Source: Lentzea terrae (GTDB taxonomy: Bacteria; Actinomycetota; Actinomycetes; Mycobacteriales; Pseudonocardiaceae). Taken from it: a stretch of DNA of 64,000 bases. A program made the translations under genes and the position numbers. Below, in pieces: positions 33,946-42,533 of this stretch. Location of the stretch: NCBI RefSeq assembly GCF_003265345.1, contig NZ_QFWW01000023.1:310001-374000 (forward strand). Direction: 5' to 3'. The notes under the pieces are model-generated. The model had not been told where the DNA came from, did not search any database, and saw only the letters and a program-made list of their open reading frames with translations. The number at the start of each line of letters is the position of its first letter. The first letter of the stretch is position 1.

Positions 33946-34436
33946 GGATCTGGTTACCGCTGCTGCTGCTCGCGCTTGCGGCGTGCGCGCCGACGGTCCA
34001 CGTGGTCGAGGACAAGCGGCCGACGTTCGCCGATGTCGACGTCTGCACGCTGTTGAAGGACAACGACGTGGAGGGGCAGAAGCTGACGGGCACGACTGCG
34101 ACCGGCAAGCGGTCATGCGAGTTCGTGTTCGGCAAGGACGAGGGCGCGGTGTCGGTCCAGGTGACGCTGCTCGCGAAGTCCTGGAGCGACGCGACGAGTT
34201 CGCTCTGTCCGTCCGACCTCGGCTGCAACGCCCAGTCCACCAAGGTCAACGGCCGATCGATCGCGCACAGGTGCGACGGGTCCGGATCCGTCCAGTGCGA
34301 CGGCTTTGCCCAGGCCGGGGAGCAGAAGCTCGTGAGCCTGGTGGTGAAGCGGTCGCCGGACTCCGCGGAAGCGCTGGGCCGGCTCACGGACGACATCGCA
34401 CAGAAGCTGCTGATCCAGAAGGCTGTCACGTCCTGA
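33942..34436 (+). CDS. DUF3558-like lipoprotein 3
   Basis: This 164-residue predicted lipoprotein has signal VRIWLPLLLLALAAC and lipobox LAAC. DVDVCTLLKDNDVEG and KRSCEFVFGKDEG parallel lipoprotein 2, showing it is a diverged duplicate. The GTG start overlaps the preceding stop. Confidence 0.7.
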   Translation: MRIWLPLLLLALAACAPTVHVVEDKRPTFADVDVCTLLKDNDVEGQKLTGTTATGKRSCEFVFGKDEGAVSVQVTLLAKSWSDATSSLCPSDLGCNAQSTKVNGRSIAHRCDGSGSVQCDGFAQAGEQKLVSLVVKRSPDSAEALGRLTDDIAQKLLIQKAVTS

Positions 34437-34450
34437 CATACGCTGCCGGC

Positions 34451-34978
34451 GTGAAGCGCTTGATCCCCTTGCTGCTCCTGCTCGCCGGGTGCAGCAGTGC
34501 ACCGGTGGCGACGACGACGCCGTCCAGCACCACCGAGACAACGACGACGACGGTCACCACGACGTCGCCGCGGATCGACACGCCGCGCAAGCTCGTCGCC
34601 GACCCGTGCCAGCTGCTGACCGCCGCGGACTTCGACACGCCGTTGAGCGGCACACCGCAGCCGTACCCGGACATGCCGCGGTCCTGCGCCTTCCGGGAGG
34701 GCAACGGCACCGAGTCGGACCTGATCGTCCTGGTGGTGTTCGCGGACGCCTACGCGCGACCGGCGAACTCCTTCGAGATGCTCATCGGCGACGGCCACAC
34801 GGCGTCGTCGTCGTGCGCCACTGGCCCGGACGTCGTCGAGTGCACGACGCACGTGGCGGTCAACGCGACCGAGTCGTTCAAGGTGATCGCCCACCTGCGG
34901 AAGGGCAACGCCGACCAGGTCGCCGCGATTTCGCAGGGCAAGGCCCGCCAGGCGTTCAAGAGGCTTGTCACGTCCTGA
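34451..34978 (+). CDS. DUF3558-like lipoprotein 4
   Basis: This 175-residue predicted lipoprotein has signal KRLIPLLLLLAGC, then a Thr-rich linker with TVTTTSPRIDTPRKL nearly identical to lipoprotein 1. DPCQLLTAADFDTPL opens the conserved domain. It is the closest paralogue of lipoprotein 1, and 14 bp separate it from lipoprotein 3. Confidence 0.72.
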   Translation: MKRLIPLLLLLAGCSSAPVATTTPSSTTETTTTTVTTTSPRIDTPRKLVADPCQLLTAADFDTPLSGTPQPYPDMPRSCAFREGNGTESDLIVLVVFADAYARPANSFEMLIGDGHTASSSCATGPDVVECTTHVAVNATESFKVIAHLRKGNADQVAAISQGKARQAFKRLVTS

Positions 34979-35000
34979 CGCGCTTTCTCGTCCACCTGTC

Positions 35001-35726
35001 ATGAAGGTATTCGTGATCGGTGCGTCGGGTGTGCTCGGACGAGAAGCGCTGCCGCAGCTACGAGCAGCGGGACACGTGGTCGGCGTGCTGGACCGGCACA
35101 CCACCTCGATGTTCGACGTCGAGCAGCTCACGGCGGCGTTGACGGGCTACGACGCCGTCATCAACCTCGCCACCCGCATCCCGCTCAGCGCGAAGGCGGT
35201 CTTCGCGAGCGCCTGGGCGGAGAACGACCGCATCCGCACCGAGGGCAGTGCAGCGCTGGTCGAGGCGGCCTCCAGAGCAGGCGTCGCGCGGATCGTGCAG
35301 GAAGGCATCTCGTTCGTCTACGCGGACGGCGGCGATCGCGAGCTGGACGAGTCCGCGCCGCTCAAGCCGGTCGGGCACATCGCCAGCTCGGTCCGGGCAC
35401 AGGAGAACGTGCTGCGGCACCCCGGTGGCGTGTTCCTGCGCATCGGGTTGCTGACGGGCGGCGAGGCGCAGTCGCCGCCGGTGCTCGTGGGCGACGGCTG
35501 GATGTCGGTCGTGCACCCCGGTGACGCGGCCGCCGCGGCCGTGGCCGTGCTGGCCGCGCCTGCCGGGATCTACAACGTCGGGTCGCCGGTGTTGAAGCGG
35601 GACATGGGCATCACGCGGCTGCCCAAAGCCTTGGGCAGGTTCGCGGCGTCGTTCGAGGTGTTCGGCCGGTCGCAACGGGTCGTGAGCACGAAGCTGGCCG
35701 AGGCGACCGGCTGGAAACCTCGCTAA
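35001..35726 (+). CDS. NAD(P)-binding short-chain epimerase/reductase-like protein
   Basis: This 241-residue extended Rossmann protein has the dinucleotide motif VIGASGVLGREAL, then AVINLATRIPLS and a candidate catalytic Tyr in FVYADGG. The C-terminal half is short, so substrate class cannot be told. ATG 35001. It follows the lipoproteins by 22 bp and overlaps the convergent pruA stop by 4 bp. Confidence 0.75.
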   Translation: MKVFVIGASGVLGREALPQLRAAGHVVGVLDRHTTSMFDVEQLTAALTGYDAVINLATRIPLSAKAVFASAWAENDRIRTEGSAALVEAASRAGVARIVQEGISFVYADGGDRELDESAPLKPVGHIASSVRAQENVLRHPGGVFLRIGLLTGGEAQSPPVLVGDGWMSVVHPGDAAAAAVAVLAAPAGIYNVGSPVLKRDMGITRLPKALGRFAASFEVFGRSQRVVSTKLAEATGWKPR

Positions 35727-37351
35727 CCCATGTGCGGGTACTGGTGATCCGTCGGCGGCACCAGCGTTTCCTTGATGGCGCGCGGGCTGGTCCAGCGCTG
35801 CAGGTTGTAGATCGAGCCCGCCTTGTCGTTGGTGCCGGAACCGCGCGAACCGCCGAACGGCTGCTGCCCCACAACGGCGCCGGTCGGCTTGTCGTTGATG
35901 TAGAAATTGCCGGCCGCGAACCGCAAAGCCTTGTGCGCCTGCGCAACGGCGGCGCGGTCGCGTGCGAAGACGGCGCCGGTCAGCGCGTACGGCGTGGAGT
36001 TGTCGATGGTTTCCATGATGTCCGGGAAGTCCGCGTCCTCGTAGACGTGCACGGCGAGGATCGGGCCGAAGTACTCCGTGGTGAAGATGTCGTGCCGCGG
36101 GTCGCTGCCGAGCAGCACCGTCGGGTCGACGAAGTAGCCCACCGAGTCGTCGCACGTGCCGCCCGCCAGCACCTCCACCGAGGTGGACGCGGACGCCATC
36201 AGCAGCGCCTCCTTGTGCTTGGCGAACGCGCGGTGGTCGATCACCGCGCCGCCGAACGCCGACAGGTCCGTGACGTCGCCGTAGGACAACGACTTCGTGA
36301 CGTCGAGCAGACGTTCGCGGACCTCGCTCTCCCACAGCGAACGGGCGACGTACGCGCGTGAGGCCGCCGAGCACTTCTGGCCCTGGTACTCGAAAGCGCC
36401 GCGGACCAGTCCAGTGACGAGCGCCTTGGGATCGGCGGAGGCGTGGGCCAGCACGAAGTCCTTGCCGCCGGTCTCGCCGACGACCCGCGGGTAGGAGCGG
36501 TAGTGGTCGAGGTTGCCCGCCATGGTCTGCCACAGCGCCTTGAACGTCCGGGTGGAGCCGGTGAAGTGCAGGCCGGCGAAGTACCTGTCCCGCAACGCCA
36601 CCTCGCTCACCGCGTGGCCGTCGCCGGTGACGAGGTTGATCACGCCGGGTGGCAGGCCGGCCTCCTCCAGCATGCGCATCGTGAAGTGCGCGGCGAGCTG
36701 CTGCGTCGGCGACGGCTTCCACAGCACCGTGTTGCCCATCAACGCCGGCGCGAGCGGCAGGTTGCCGGCGATGGCGGTGAAGTTGAACGGCGTGATCGCC
36801 ACGACGAACCCGTCCAGCGGCCGGTGGTCCATCCGGTTCCACACACCGGGACTGCTGACCGGCTGCTCCTCCAGGATGCGGCGGCCGAAGTGGACGTTGA
36901 AGCGCAGGAAGTCGATCAGCTCGCACGCCGAGTCGATCTCGGCCTGCTGCACGGACTTCGACTGCCCGAGGATCGTGGCGGCGTTGAGGGTGTCGCGCCA
37001 CGGCCCGGCGAGCAGGTCGGCCGCCCGCAGCAACACCGCGGCACGTTCGTCGAACGGCAGCTCCTGCCAGCCGGGTGCGGCGTGCTGCGCGGCCCGCATG
37101 GCGTCCGCGACGTCCGACTTCGTGGCCTGCGCGGTCACGCCGAGCACGTGCCGGTGATCGTGCGGCTGGACCACGTCGATCCGGTCGCCACCGCCCATGC
37201 GCTGCTGGCCGCCGATGGTCATCGTCAGCTCGTGGGTGGTGCCTTCGAGTTGCGCGATGCGTCGTTCGAGACTCGCGCGTTCGGCGCTACCAGGAGCGTA
37301 GGTGTGCACCGGCTCGTTGACCGGTTCGGGTGCAGACGTTACGGCGTCCAT
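35723..37351 (-). CDS. pruA: 1-pyrroline-5-carboxylate dehydrogenase
   Basis: This 542-residue aldehyde dehydrogenase converts glutamate semialdehyde/P5C to glutamate in proline degradation, with NAD. The stand-alone P5CDH type is shown by the N-terminus (PVNEPVHTYAPGS), catalytic Glu in VVGETGGKDFV, catalytic Cys in FEYQGQKCSAASR and the C-terminal QQPFGGSRGSGTNDKAG. The start is ATG 37351 after GGGGGA. No proline dehydrogenase gene is next to it in the window. It is convergent with the SDR gene and divergent from the VOC gene. Confidence 0.93.
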   Translation of the reverse strand: MDAVTSAPEPVNEPVHTYAPGSAERASLERRIAQLEGTTHELTMTIGGQQRMGGGDRIDVVQPHDHRHVLGVTAQATKSDVADAMRAAQHAAPGWQELPFDERAAVLLRAADLLAGPWRDTLNAATILGQSKSVQQAEIDSACELIDFLRFNVHFGRRILEEQPVSSPGVWNRMDHRPLDGFVVAITPFNFTAIAGNLPLAPALMGNTVLWKPSPTQQLAAHFTMRMLEEAGLPPGVINLVTGDGHAVSEVALRDRYFAGLHFTGSTRTFKALWQTMAGNLDHYRSYPRVVGETGGKDFVLAHASADPKALVTGLVRGAFEYQGQKCSAASRAYVARSLWESEVRERLLDVTKSLSYGDVTDLSAFGGAVIDHRAFAKHKEALLMASASTSVEVLAGGTCDDSVGYFVDPTVLLGSDPRHDIFTTEYFGPILAVHVYEDADFPDIMETIDNSTPYALTGAVFARDRAAVAQAHKALRFAAGNFYINDKPTGAVVGQQPFGGSRGSGTNDKAGSIYNLQRWTSPRAIKETLVPPTDHQYPHMG

Positions 37352-37387
37352 TCCCCCATCGTGGCACGCGGTAGTAGGGTCCGTCGG

Positions 37388-37774
37388 GTGGCGCGGGTGA
37401 CTGGCATCGGCGGGGTTTTCCTGCGTTCCCGAGATCCTGCGCGCTTGGCGGCCTGGTACCGCGACAACCTCGGCGTGCCGATGAGCGAAAAGGGCACCGT
37501 CACCTTCCACTGGCTCGACACCGCGACGAACGAGTACCCGGGCACGACGACCATGGCGTTGTTCGCGCAGGACACCGAATACATCGGCGAGCCGCACCAA
37601 CGGGCAATGTTGAACCTGCGCGTGGACGACCTGCCGTCGTTGATGGCCAAGCTGAAGGCGCGCGGGGTCGAGGTGCTGCCCGACACCGAGGACTCGGAGT
37701 TCGGGCGGTTCGGGTGGTGCGTTGATCCGGAGGGGAACCGGATCGAGCTCTGGGAGCCCGCGGAAGGCATGTGA
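37388..37774 (+). CDS. VOC-family (glyoxalase-like) protein
   Basis: This 128-residue vicinal-oxygen-chelate protein has two beta-alpha-beta-beta-beta modules: GIGGVFLRSRDPARLAAWYRDNLGV and LNLRVDDLPSLMAKLKARGVEV, ending GWCVDPEGNRIELWEP with the metal-binding Glu. It lacks the additional His of true glyoxalase I sequences, so the reaction is unknown. The start is GTG 37388. Confidence 0.82.
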   Translation: MARVTGIGGVFLRSRDPARLAAWYRDNLGVPMSEKGTVTFHWLDTATNEYPGTTTMALFAQDTEYIGEPHQRAMLNLRVDDLPSLMAKLKARGVEVLPDTEDSEFGRFGWCVDPEGNRIELWEPAEGM

Positions 37775-37856
37775 GCGCCACTGTCGGTGGTGCCCACTAG
37801 TCTTGAAATTGGGGGTACCCGGCCGGACTCGTGTGTGTGGTGCGCGCCTATCGGGG

Positions 37857-38351
37857 CTACATCAGTTCCAGCACGAACGCGAGCTCCTGCGGCGCGTACC
37901 AGGCCAGCTCGTGGTCCTCCGCGCTGCCCAGGGTGAACTCCGCGTCCGGGTCGCCCATGTCCGCCGCGTCCACCACTTCCGCCGCCGCGCGCACGTCCTC
38001 TTCGGCCTCGGCCGTGTCGAGATGGACGGACGCGACGTCCTTCATCGTGGCCGAGCCCGCGACCTTCACCACCGAGTAGTCGAGGTCGGGACGCAGCGTC
38101 ACGTCGTCCATGTCGACGGCGACCACCGCGCGGCGCGGCTCCGCCTTCTCGTCGCCCGCCAGCAGCCGCAGCGACGCACGGGCGGCGTCGAGCATCGCGG
38201 CGTACTCGAGCTCCTCCGTGTCGCCCGCCGCGTACGACTCGCGCAGTGCGGGCGTCAGCGCGAACGCGGTGCCGCCGATCGGAGTCAGTTCGCCGCTGTC
38301 GACGAACGTGCGCAGCATCGACACCGTGGCCGGGATGTAAACCCTCATCAC
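37857..38351 (-). CDS. DUF6912-type conserved actinobacterial protein
   Basis: This 164-residue acidic protein begins MMRVYIPATVSMLRTFVDSGEL and has a typical middle SYAAGDTEELEYAAMLDAARASL. It occurs widely in actinobacteria without a known role. The GTG start overlaps the stop of the acyltransferase gene (4 bp), so the two are coupled; ATG 38348 is an alternative. Confidence 0.75.
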   Translation of the reverse strand: MMRVYIPATVSMLRTFVDSGELTPIGGTAFALTPALRESYAAGDTEELEYAAMLDAARASLRLLAGDEKAEPRRAVVAVDMDDVTLRPDLDYSVVKVAGSATMKDVASVHLDTAEAEEDVRAAAEVVDAADMGDPDAEFTLGSAEDHELAWYAPQELAFVLELM

Positions 38352-39739
38352 GCGCTCGCCGTCCCCATCAGTTCCTCCACCGACTCCTCGACCATGGTCG
38401 CGAGAACGTCCACATCGGACATGGCGTCGCGGTCGCCGTTCAGCCCGAAGTAAACACCGCCGTCGTACGACGTCACCCCGATGGCCAGCGCCTGGTTCTT
38501 CGCGAGCGGGACGACCGGGAAGATCTCGGTCATTCTCGCCCCTGCGGCGTACAACGGCACCTGCGGGCCGGGAACATTTGTGACGATCACGTTGAACAGC
38601 CGGCGACTGAACGAGCTGGCCGCTCGCGCGCCCAGTGCGTGCAACGTCGGCGGTGCGAAGCCGGAGACCTTCACCAGCGCGTCGGCGGCGACGGACTGGC
38701 CGGATTCCTTGTGCGCGCGCATCGCGTGGCTCACGTGGTGCAGGCGGACGACCGGGTTCGGTTCACCGACCGGCAGATCGACGAGGTAGGCGCTGACGTT
38801 GTTGCCCGACTCCGGGTCGGCCTCGCGGACGGACAGCGGCGCCATCGCTCGGATCGTGGTGCTGCCGGTGACGTTCTCGCCGCGGCTGAGCAGCCAGTTG
38901 CGAAGGGCGCCGCTGAGCGCTGCGAGCACGACGTCGTTGACCGTGCCGCCGTGGGTCTTGCGGATGGCGCGCAGGTCGTCGAGCTGGGCGCGCGCGACGG
39001 CGAACCGGCGCTGCGGCGACGTGATGCGGACGTTCAGCGGGCTGCCGGGCGCGGGCGTCGCGGCGGTGCGGACGGCGGCGGCCACGGCACCGAAGGCGTT
39101 GAACACCTTCTCGACCGTGGCGACGGTGTCGAGCGCGGCGCTGCGGACGTTCTCCACGAGCTCGCCGGGCCGCTGCACGATGTCCGTGACGGCGTCGGCG
39201 ACGAGCTGCAGCGCACCCGGTTCCGGCTGCGGCATCCAGAGGTTCTCGACGTTCGTCCGCGGCGACGGCGACACGTCCAGCATGACCTGGCCGATCTCCA
39301 GCGACGCGATGCCGTCGATCATGGCCTGGTGGGTCTTGGTGATGACCGCCGTCTGGTTCTTCGCGAGGCCCTCGACCAGGTAGATCTCCCACAGCGGGCG
39401 GGAGTGGTCGAGCGGGCGGGACATCAGGCGCGCGACGAGATCGTGCAGCTGGGTGTCGTTGCCCGGCTTGGGCAGGGCACTTCGGCGGACGTGGTACGTG
39501 ACGTCGAAGTCCGGGTCGTCGACCCAGACCGGGCGCGCGATGCGTCCGGGGACGTGCACGACCTTCTGCCGGTAGCGTGGCACGAGACTCAGGCGTTGCT
39601 CGATGAGGTCGACGAGCTTGTCGTAGTCGAAGCCGGCCTTGGGCCGACGGAACACCGCCACGCCGCCGACGTGCATCGGCGTCGTGGAGTCCTCCAGGTA
39701 CAGAAACGAGGCGTCCAGCGCTGACAGTCGGTCCGGCAT
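38348..39739 (-). CDS. WS/DGAT-family O-acyltransferase with altered active site
   Basis: This 463-residue protein is of the wax-ester synthase/diacylglycerol acyltransferase family, which makes storage lipids from acyl-CoA. The overall pattern is normal (LSALDASFLYLED, then PLWEIYLVEGL). The HHxxxDG active-site motif reads HQAMIDG (137-143), so the second His, normally the catalytic base, is Gln138. The C-terminal NVTGSTTIRAMAPLSVR and VTNVPGPQVPLY are conserved. Activity is therefore doubtful, or another acyl acceptor is used. Confidence 0.85.
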   Translation of the reverse strand: MPDRLSALDASFLYLEDSTTPMHVGGVAVFRRPKAGFDYDKLVDLIEQRLSLVPRYRQKVVHVPGRIARPVWVDDPDFDVTYHVRRSALPKPGNDTQLHDLVARLMSRPLDHSRPLWEIYLVEGLAKNQTAVITKTHQAMIDGIASLEIGQVMLDVSPSPRTNVENLWMPQPEPGALQLVADAVTDIVQRPGELVENVRSAALDTVATVEKVFNAFGAVAAAVRTAATPAPGSPLNVRITSPQRRFAVARAQLDDLRAIRKTHGGTVNDVVLAALSGALRNWLLSRGENVTGSTTIRAMAPLSVREADPESGNNVSAYLVDLPVGEPNPVVRLHHVSHAMRAHKESGQSVAADALVKVSGFAPPTLHALGARAASSFSRRLFNVIVTNVPGPQVPLYAAGARMTEIFPVVPLAKNQALAIGVTSYDGGVYFGLNGDRDAMSDVDVLATMVEESVEELMGTASA

Positions 39740-39749
39740 GGTCGCCAGC

Positions 39750-40415
39750 CTAGTGGCGTTCGCGGTCCATCAGTTTTTGAAGTAGCGCACGTTCCTGCGG
39801 ATCGCGGTCGTGGCGTTCGAGCCGGATGCGCGCGGCCTCCGGGATCGCCTCGATCGCCTTCGGGTCGACGTTGGCCATGAACGAGCGGAGGAAGCGCCAC
39901 CGCGTGAGCTTCTTGACCGGCGCGAGGCGGGCGACGGCGAGTGACACCCAGCTGAGCGCGACGTCGAGCCTGCGGTCGCCCTTCGTTGCTGAGGCCCAGT
40001 CCAGGACCACTGGCCCTTCCGGGCCGAGCACGACGTTGCCGGGGTGCAGGTCGAGGTGCAGGAGGTCGCCGTCGCCGTTGAGGAAGTCGGGGGCTGCTAC
40101 GGCGTCCAGGCGGTGGTGCAGGTCGGCGAGTTGGGTGCCGAGGCTGCCGGCGAGCCAGGGCTTGCGGCCGATCTCCTCGGACATCCGCGGGCCGGGCACG
40201 TACTGCATGACGAGCTCTTGTGGGGTGGCCTCGTGCACGCGCGGGACGGGGATGCCGTGGCCGCTCAGGTACAACATCATCTCGGCTTCGCGTCGCAGGT
40301 CACGGCCTGTGCGCGTGCGCTTGACCAGCAAGCCGTCGGACCGGATGAACACGTCCGAGTCCTGACCGCTCGCGAGATGTTGACGTTGCGCGACGCTGCG
40401 CATACCTGCCGTCAT
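39750..40415 (-). CDS. Aminoglycoside phosphotransferase/kinase-like protein
   Basis: This protein of about 221 residues has a kinase-like fold with nucleotide-binding VAQRQHLASGQDSDVF, the catalytic loop LLHLDLHPGNVVL and metal-binding LDWASATKGD. It resembles small APH/RIO-like proteins of unknown substrate; resistance is not implied. The start is uncertain: ATGs at 40442, 40415 and 40403 are in frame and none has a good ribosome site. It precedes the acyltransferase by 10 bp in the same direction. Confidence 0.72.
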   Translation of the reverse strand: MTAGMRSVAQRQHLASGQDSDVFIRSDGLLVKRTRTGRDLRREAEMMLYLSGHGIPVPRVHEATPQELVMQYVPGPRMSEEIGRKPWLAGSLGTQLADLHHRLDAVAAPDFLNGDGDLLHLDLHPGNVVLGPEGPVVLDWASATKGDRRLDVALSWVSLAVARLAPVKKLTRWRFLRSFMANVDPKAIEAIPEAARIRLERHDRDPQERALLQKLMDRERH

Positions 40416-40494
40416 GTGACGATCATCATGCATATGATCCAAAGCACAAGGGCCGAATGGCTCTAGCCGAGCTCTTCACCCGTTTGAGCCTTCT

Positions 40495-41280
40495 GTGCTC
40501 GCTTCTGTCACTCTCTTCTCCGTGGAGATCTCGCCCAAGGACCGCTTCGTCACCGTCTACGGCCGCAAACCAGTGCTGGAAGCGCTGGACGACCCGGCGC
40601 TGTCGGTGGACAAGGTGGTGCTCGCCGACACGGCCCGCGGCCCGGCAGCGCGCGAGATCCTCGACGCGGCCCGTTCCCGTGGCGTCGCGGTCCAGCGCGC
40701 CACGGCACAGCGCGTGAAGGTGCTGGCGGGCAACGGAAAGCAGGACCAGGGCGTGCTCGCCGACGTGGTGGCGCCGCGCATGAAGCCGCTGTCGCTGGCT
40801 TTGGAATCTTCGGCTTTGCGGTCCGTGCTGGTGCTGGACGGCATCACCACGCCCGCGAACGTCGGCATGATCCTGCGCACCGCCACCGCCGCGGGCATCG
40901 ACGGCATAGTGGTGCCGCGCCGTGGCGTCGCCTCGATCGACCCGCTGGTGGTGAAGGCCTCCGCCGGGGTGGCTTTCCGCGCGCCCGTGCTGCGCTGCGG
41001 CACCGCGGCGGAGGCCTCTGCTTTGTTGCGCGCGTCAGGCTTCCCGCTTTACGCGTTGGACTCCCACGCGTCCGAAACCCTGTATTCGGCTTCTTTCGGT
41101 GGACGCGCCGCTTTTGTGTTGGGCAGCGAAACCTCCGGAATCACCGATGACGTGCGTCCGCACATCACGTCGTGGCTGTCAATTCCCATGGCGGCTGGCG
41201 TGGAATCCCTGAACGTGGCCTCAGCGGCCGCCGTGCTCTGCTTCGAACTGGTGCGCCGCGCTCAAAGCCAGCGCACGTGA
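40495..41280 (+). CDS. SpoU/TrmH-family RNA 2'-O-methyltransferase
   Basis: This 261-residue SPOUT methyltransferase has an N-terminal substrate-binding domain (VYGRKPVLEAL) and the knotted C-terminal domain with motif 1 TPANVGMILRTA, motif 2 FVLGSETSGI and motif 3 SIPMAAGVESLNVASAAAV. It probably methylates rRNA or tRNA ribose; the target nucleotide is not deducible. The GTG start at 40495 or 40522 is unclear. The last 19 bp overlap the convergent secreted-protein gene. Confidence 0.85.
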   Translation: MLASVTLFSVEISPKDRFVTVYGRKPVLEALDDPALSVDKVVLADTARGPAAREILDAARSRGVAVQRATAQRVKVLAGNGKQDQGVLADVVAPRMKPLSLALESSALRSVLVLDGITTPANVGMILRTATAAGIDGIVVPRRGVASIDPLVVKASAGVAFRAPVLRCGTAAEASALLRASGFPLYALDSHASETLYSASFGGRAAFVLGSETSGITDDVRPHITSWLSIPMAAGVESLNVASAAAVLCFELVRRAQSQRT

Positions 41281-41567
41281 TAGTCGTTGATCTGCGGGTG
41301 CCCGAGCAGTGACGTGCACTCGGCGAACGACGACGCACCCCTGACCCTGCCGACCGTGCCGTACTGGTCCCAGTAGAACCCCAGGCCGTTGGAGCAGTGC
41401 GCGACGGCCTGGAACCGGCTGGGCGCCCCGTGGTCGCAGAAGACCTCGACGCTGCGCCCGTTCCAGTGGAACTCGTCATAGCAATCGCGCGGCCCGTGCG
41501 CCTGCGCGGGTGATGCAATTGCCGTGGCTGCAATGGCGACTGCAACACAAGCGACAATTCTTCGCAT
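41262..41567 (-). CDS. Small secreted cysteine-containing protein
   Basis: This 101-residue exported protein has signal RRIVACVAVAIAATAIASPAQA. Four cysteines follow (RDCYDEF, VFCDHG, AHCSNG, AECTSL), likely two disulfides. No domain is recognised. Its stop lies inside the end of the SpoU gene. Confidence 0.65.
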   Translation of the reverse strand: MRRIVACVAVAIAATAIASPAQAHGPRDCYDEFHWNGRSVEVFCDHGAPSRFQAVAHCSNGLGFYWDQYGTVGRVRGASSFAECTSLLGHPQINDYHVRWL

Positions 41568-41651
41568 TGTCTCCCCTAAGCATTCGACTACGTGCCTAAT
41601 CGACCGTAGTGCTGGTTTGAATGCCGAGCAATTACGCTGCGGGGTGAACCT

Positions 41652-42062
41652 CTAATCGCGGAGTGCGACCGCTAGCAGGATTTCCAGCTCCTCGAGGGTG
41701 GACTCGGTCGACCGATGGTGGACGCCCACCATGCCCGCTGCTTTTGCGCCGTGAACGTTGATCGCCAGGTCGTCGACGAAGACGCACTCTGCTGGTTCGA
41801 GGGCCAGCTGGTGCGCAGTGAGCAGGTAGATCTCTCGTTGCGGCTTCGCCAGCCCGACCTCGCCGGAGATGACCGTGGCGTCGAACAGGCCCTGGTAGGT
41901 GGTCGGCGGCTGCCACCAGCCGTCCGCGTTGGAGAGCAGGGCGGTTTTGAGGCCTGCGTGTTTGGCCTTGCGGAGGGCAGTGAGGAGCGGGGGTTCCTGC
42001 GCGTTGTCCTCGCCGGGGTCGGTCAGGACGCCGCCGTAGTCGAGCACCAGGGCTTTGAGCAC
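41652..42062 (-). CDS. HAD-superfamily hydrolase
   Basis: This 136-residue haloacid-dehalogenase-like phosphatase without a full cap has motif I LVLDYGGVL, motif II ALLSNAD, motif III Lys in EVGLAKPQREIY and motif IV FVDDLAINV. The DYGGV motif lacks the second Asp (normal DxD, here D-Y-G), as in dehalogenase-type members. The start is GTG 42062; the longer open frame upstream is antisense to the next gene. Confidence 0.75.
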   Translation of the reverse strand: MLKALVLDYGGVLTDPGEDNAQEPPLLTALRKAKHAGLKTALLSNADGWWQPPTTYQGLFDATVISGEVGLAKPQREIYLLTAHQLALEPAECVFVDDLAINVHGAKAAGMVGVHHRSTESTLEELEILLAVALRD

Positions 42063-42128
42063 GTTGGGACGGTACCCACTTTCGGGTGGCGCATGTCCTG
42101 ATCTGCCCGGTGCGTCGCCTGGTTCGGC

Positions 42129-42533
42129 ATGCCCCCAGTTGTTCGTCGTTTGCCTGCCTATGAGCCGCCGGTCGGGGTGGCTTTTGTTCCGCGACCTCGG
42201 CCTCGGCCTGTTTGGGTGCCGGTTCCTGAGCCGCCGTCGCCTCGGTTGGACGCTGCCCGGTTGATCTGGGTGGTCTTGGAGGTGCTGGACGGGCGGCGGT
42301 CCGCTCGGGTGTTGCGGGAGGTTGCTGTTCCCCGGTTGGTGGCCCGGCTCTCGGCGTCGGTCCGGGTGCGGACCACTCGGCTGGTTCGGCCGCCGCGGGT
42401 TTGTCATCCGGCTCGGTTTGTTGCCGAGATTTCGGTGACTGTGCGGAGGGAGGGGCGGGTTTTGGCGGTGGCTGCTCGGGCCGAATTCCGGGGTGGGAAG
42501 TGGTGGTTGACCACGTTCTCAGTGCTGGAGTGA
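42129..42533 (+). CDS. Rv3235-family protein
   Basis: This 134-residue protein has a Pro/Arg-rich N-terminus followed by a conserved domain: LIWVVLEVLDGRRSARVLR, then RFVAEISVTVRREGRVLAVAARAE and GGKWWLTTFSVL. This matches small mycobacterial proteins encoded beside secA1, function unknown. The start is ATG 42129, divergent from the HAD gene by 66 bp. Confidence 0.7.
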   Translation: MPPVVRRLPAYEPPVGVAFVPRPRPRPVWVPVPEPPSPRLDAARLIWVVLEVLDGRRSARVLREVAVPRLVARLSASVRVRTTRLVRPPRVCHPARFVAEISVTVRREGRVLAVAARAEFRGGKWWLTTFSVLE

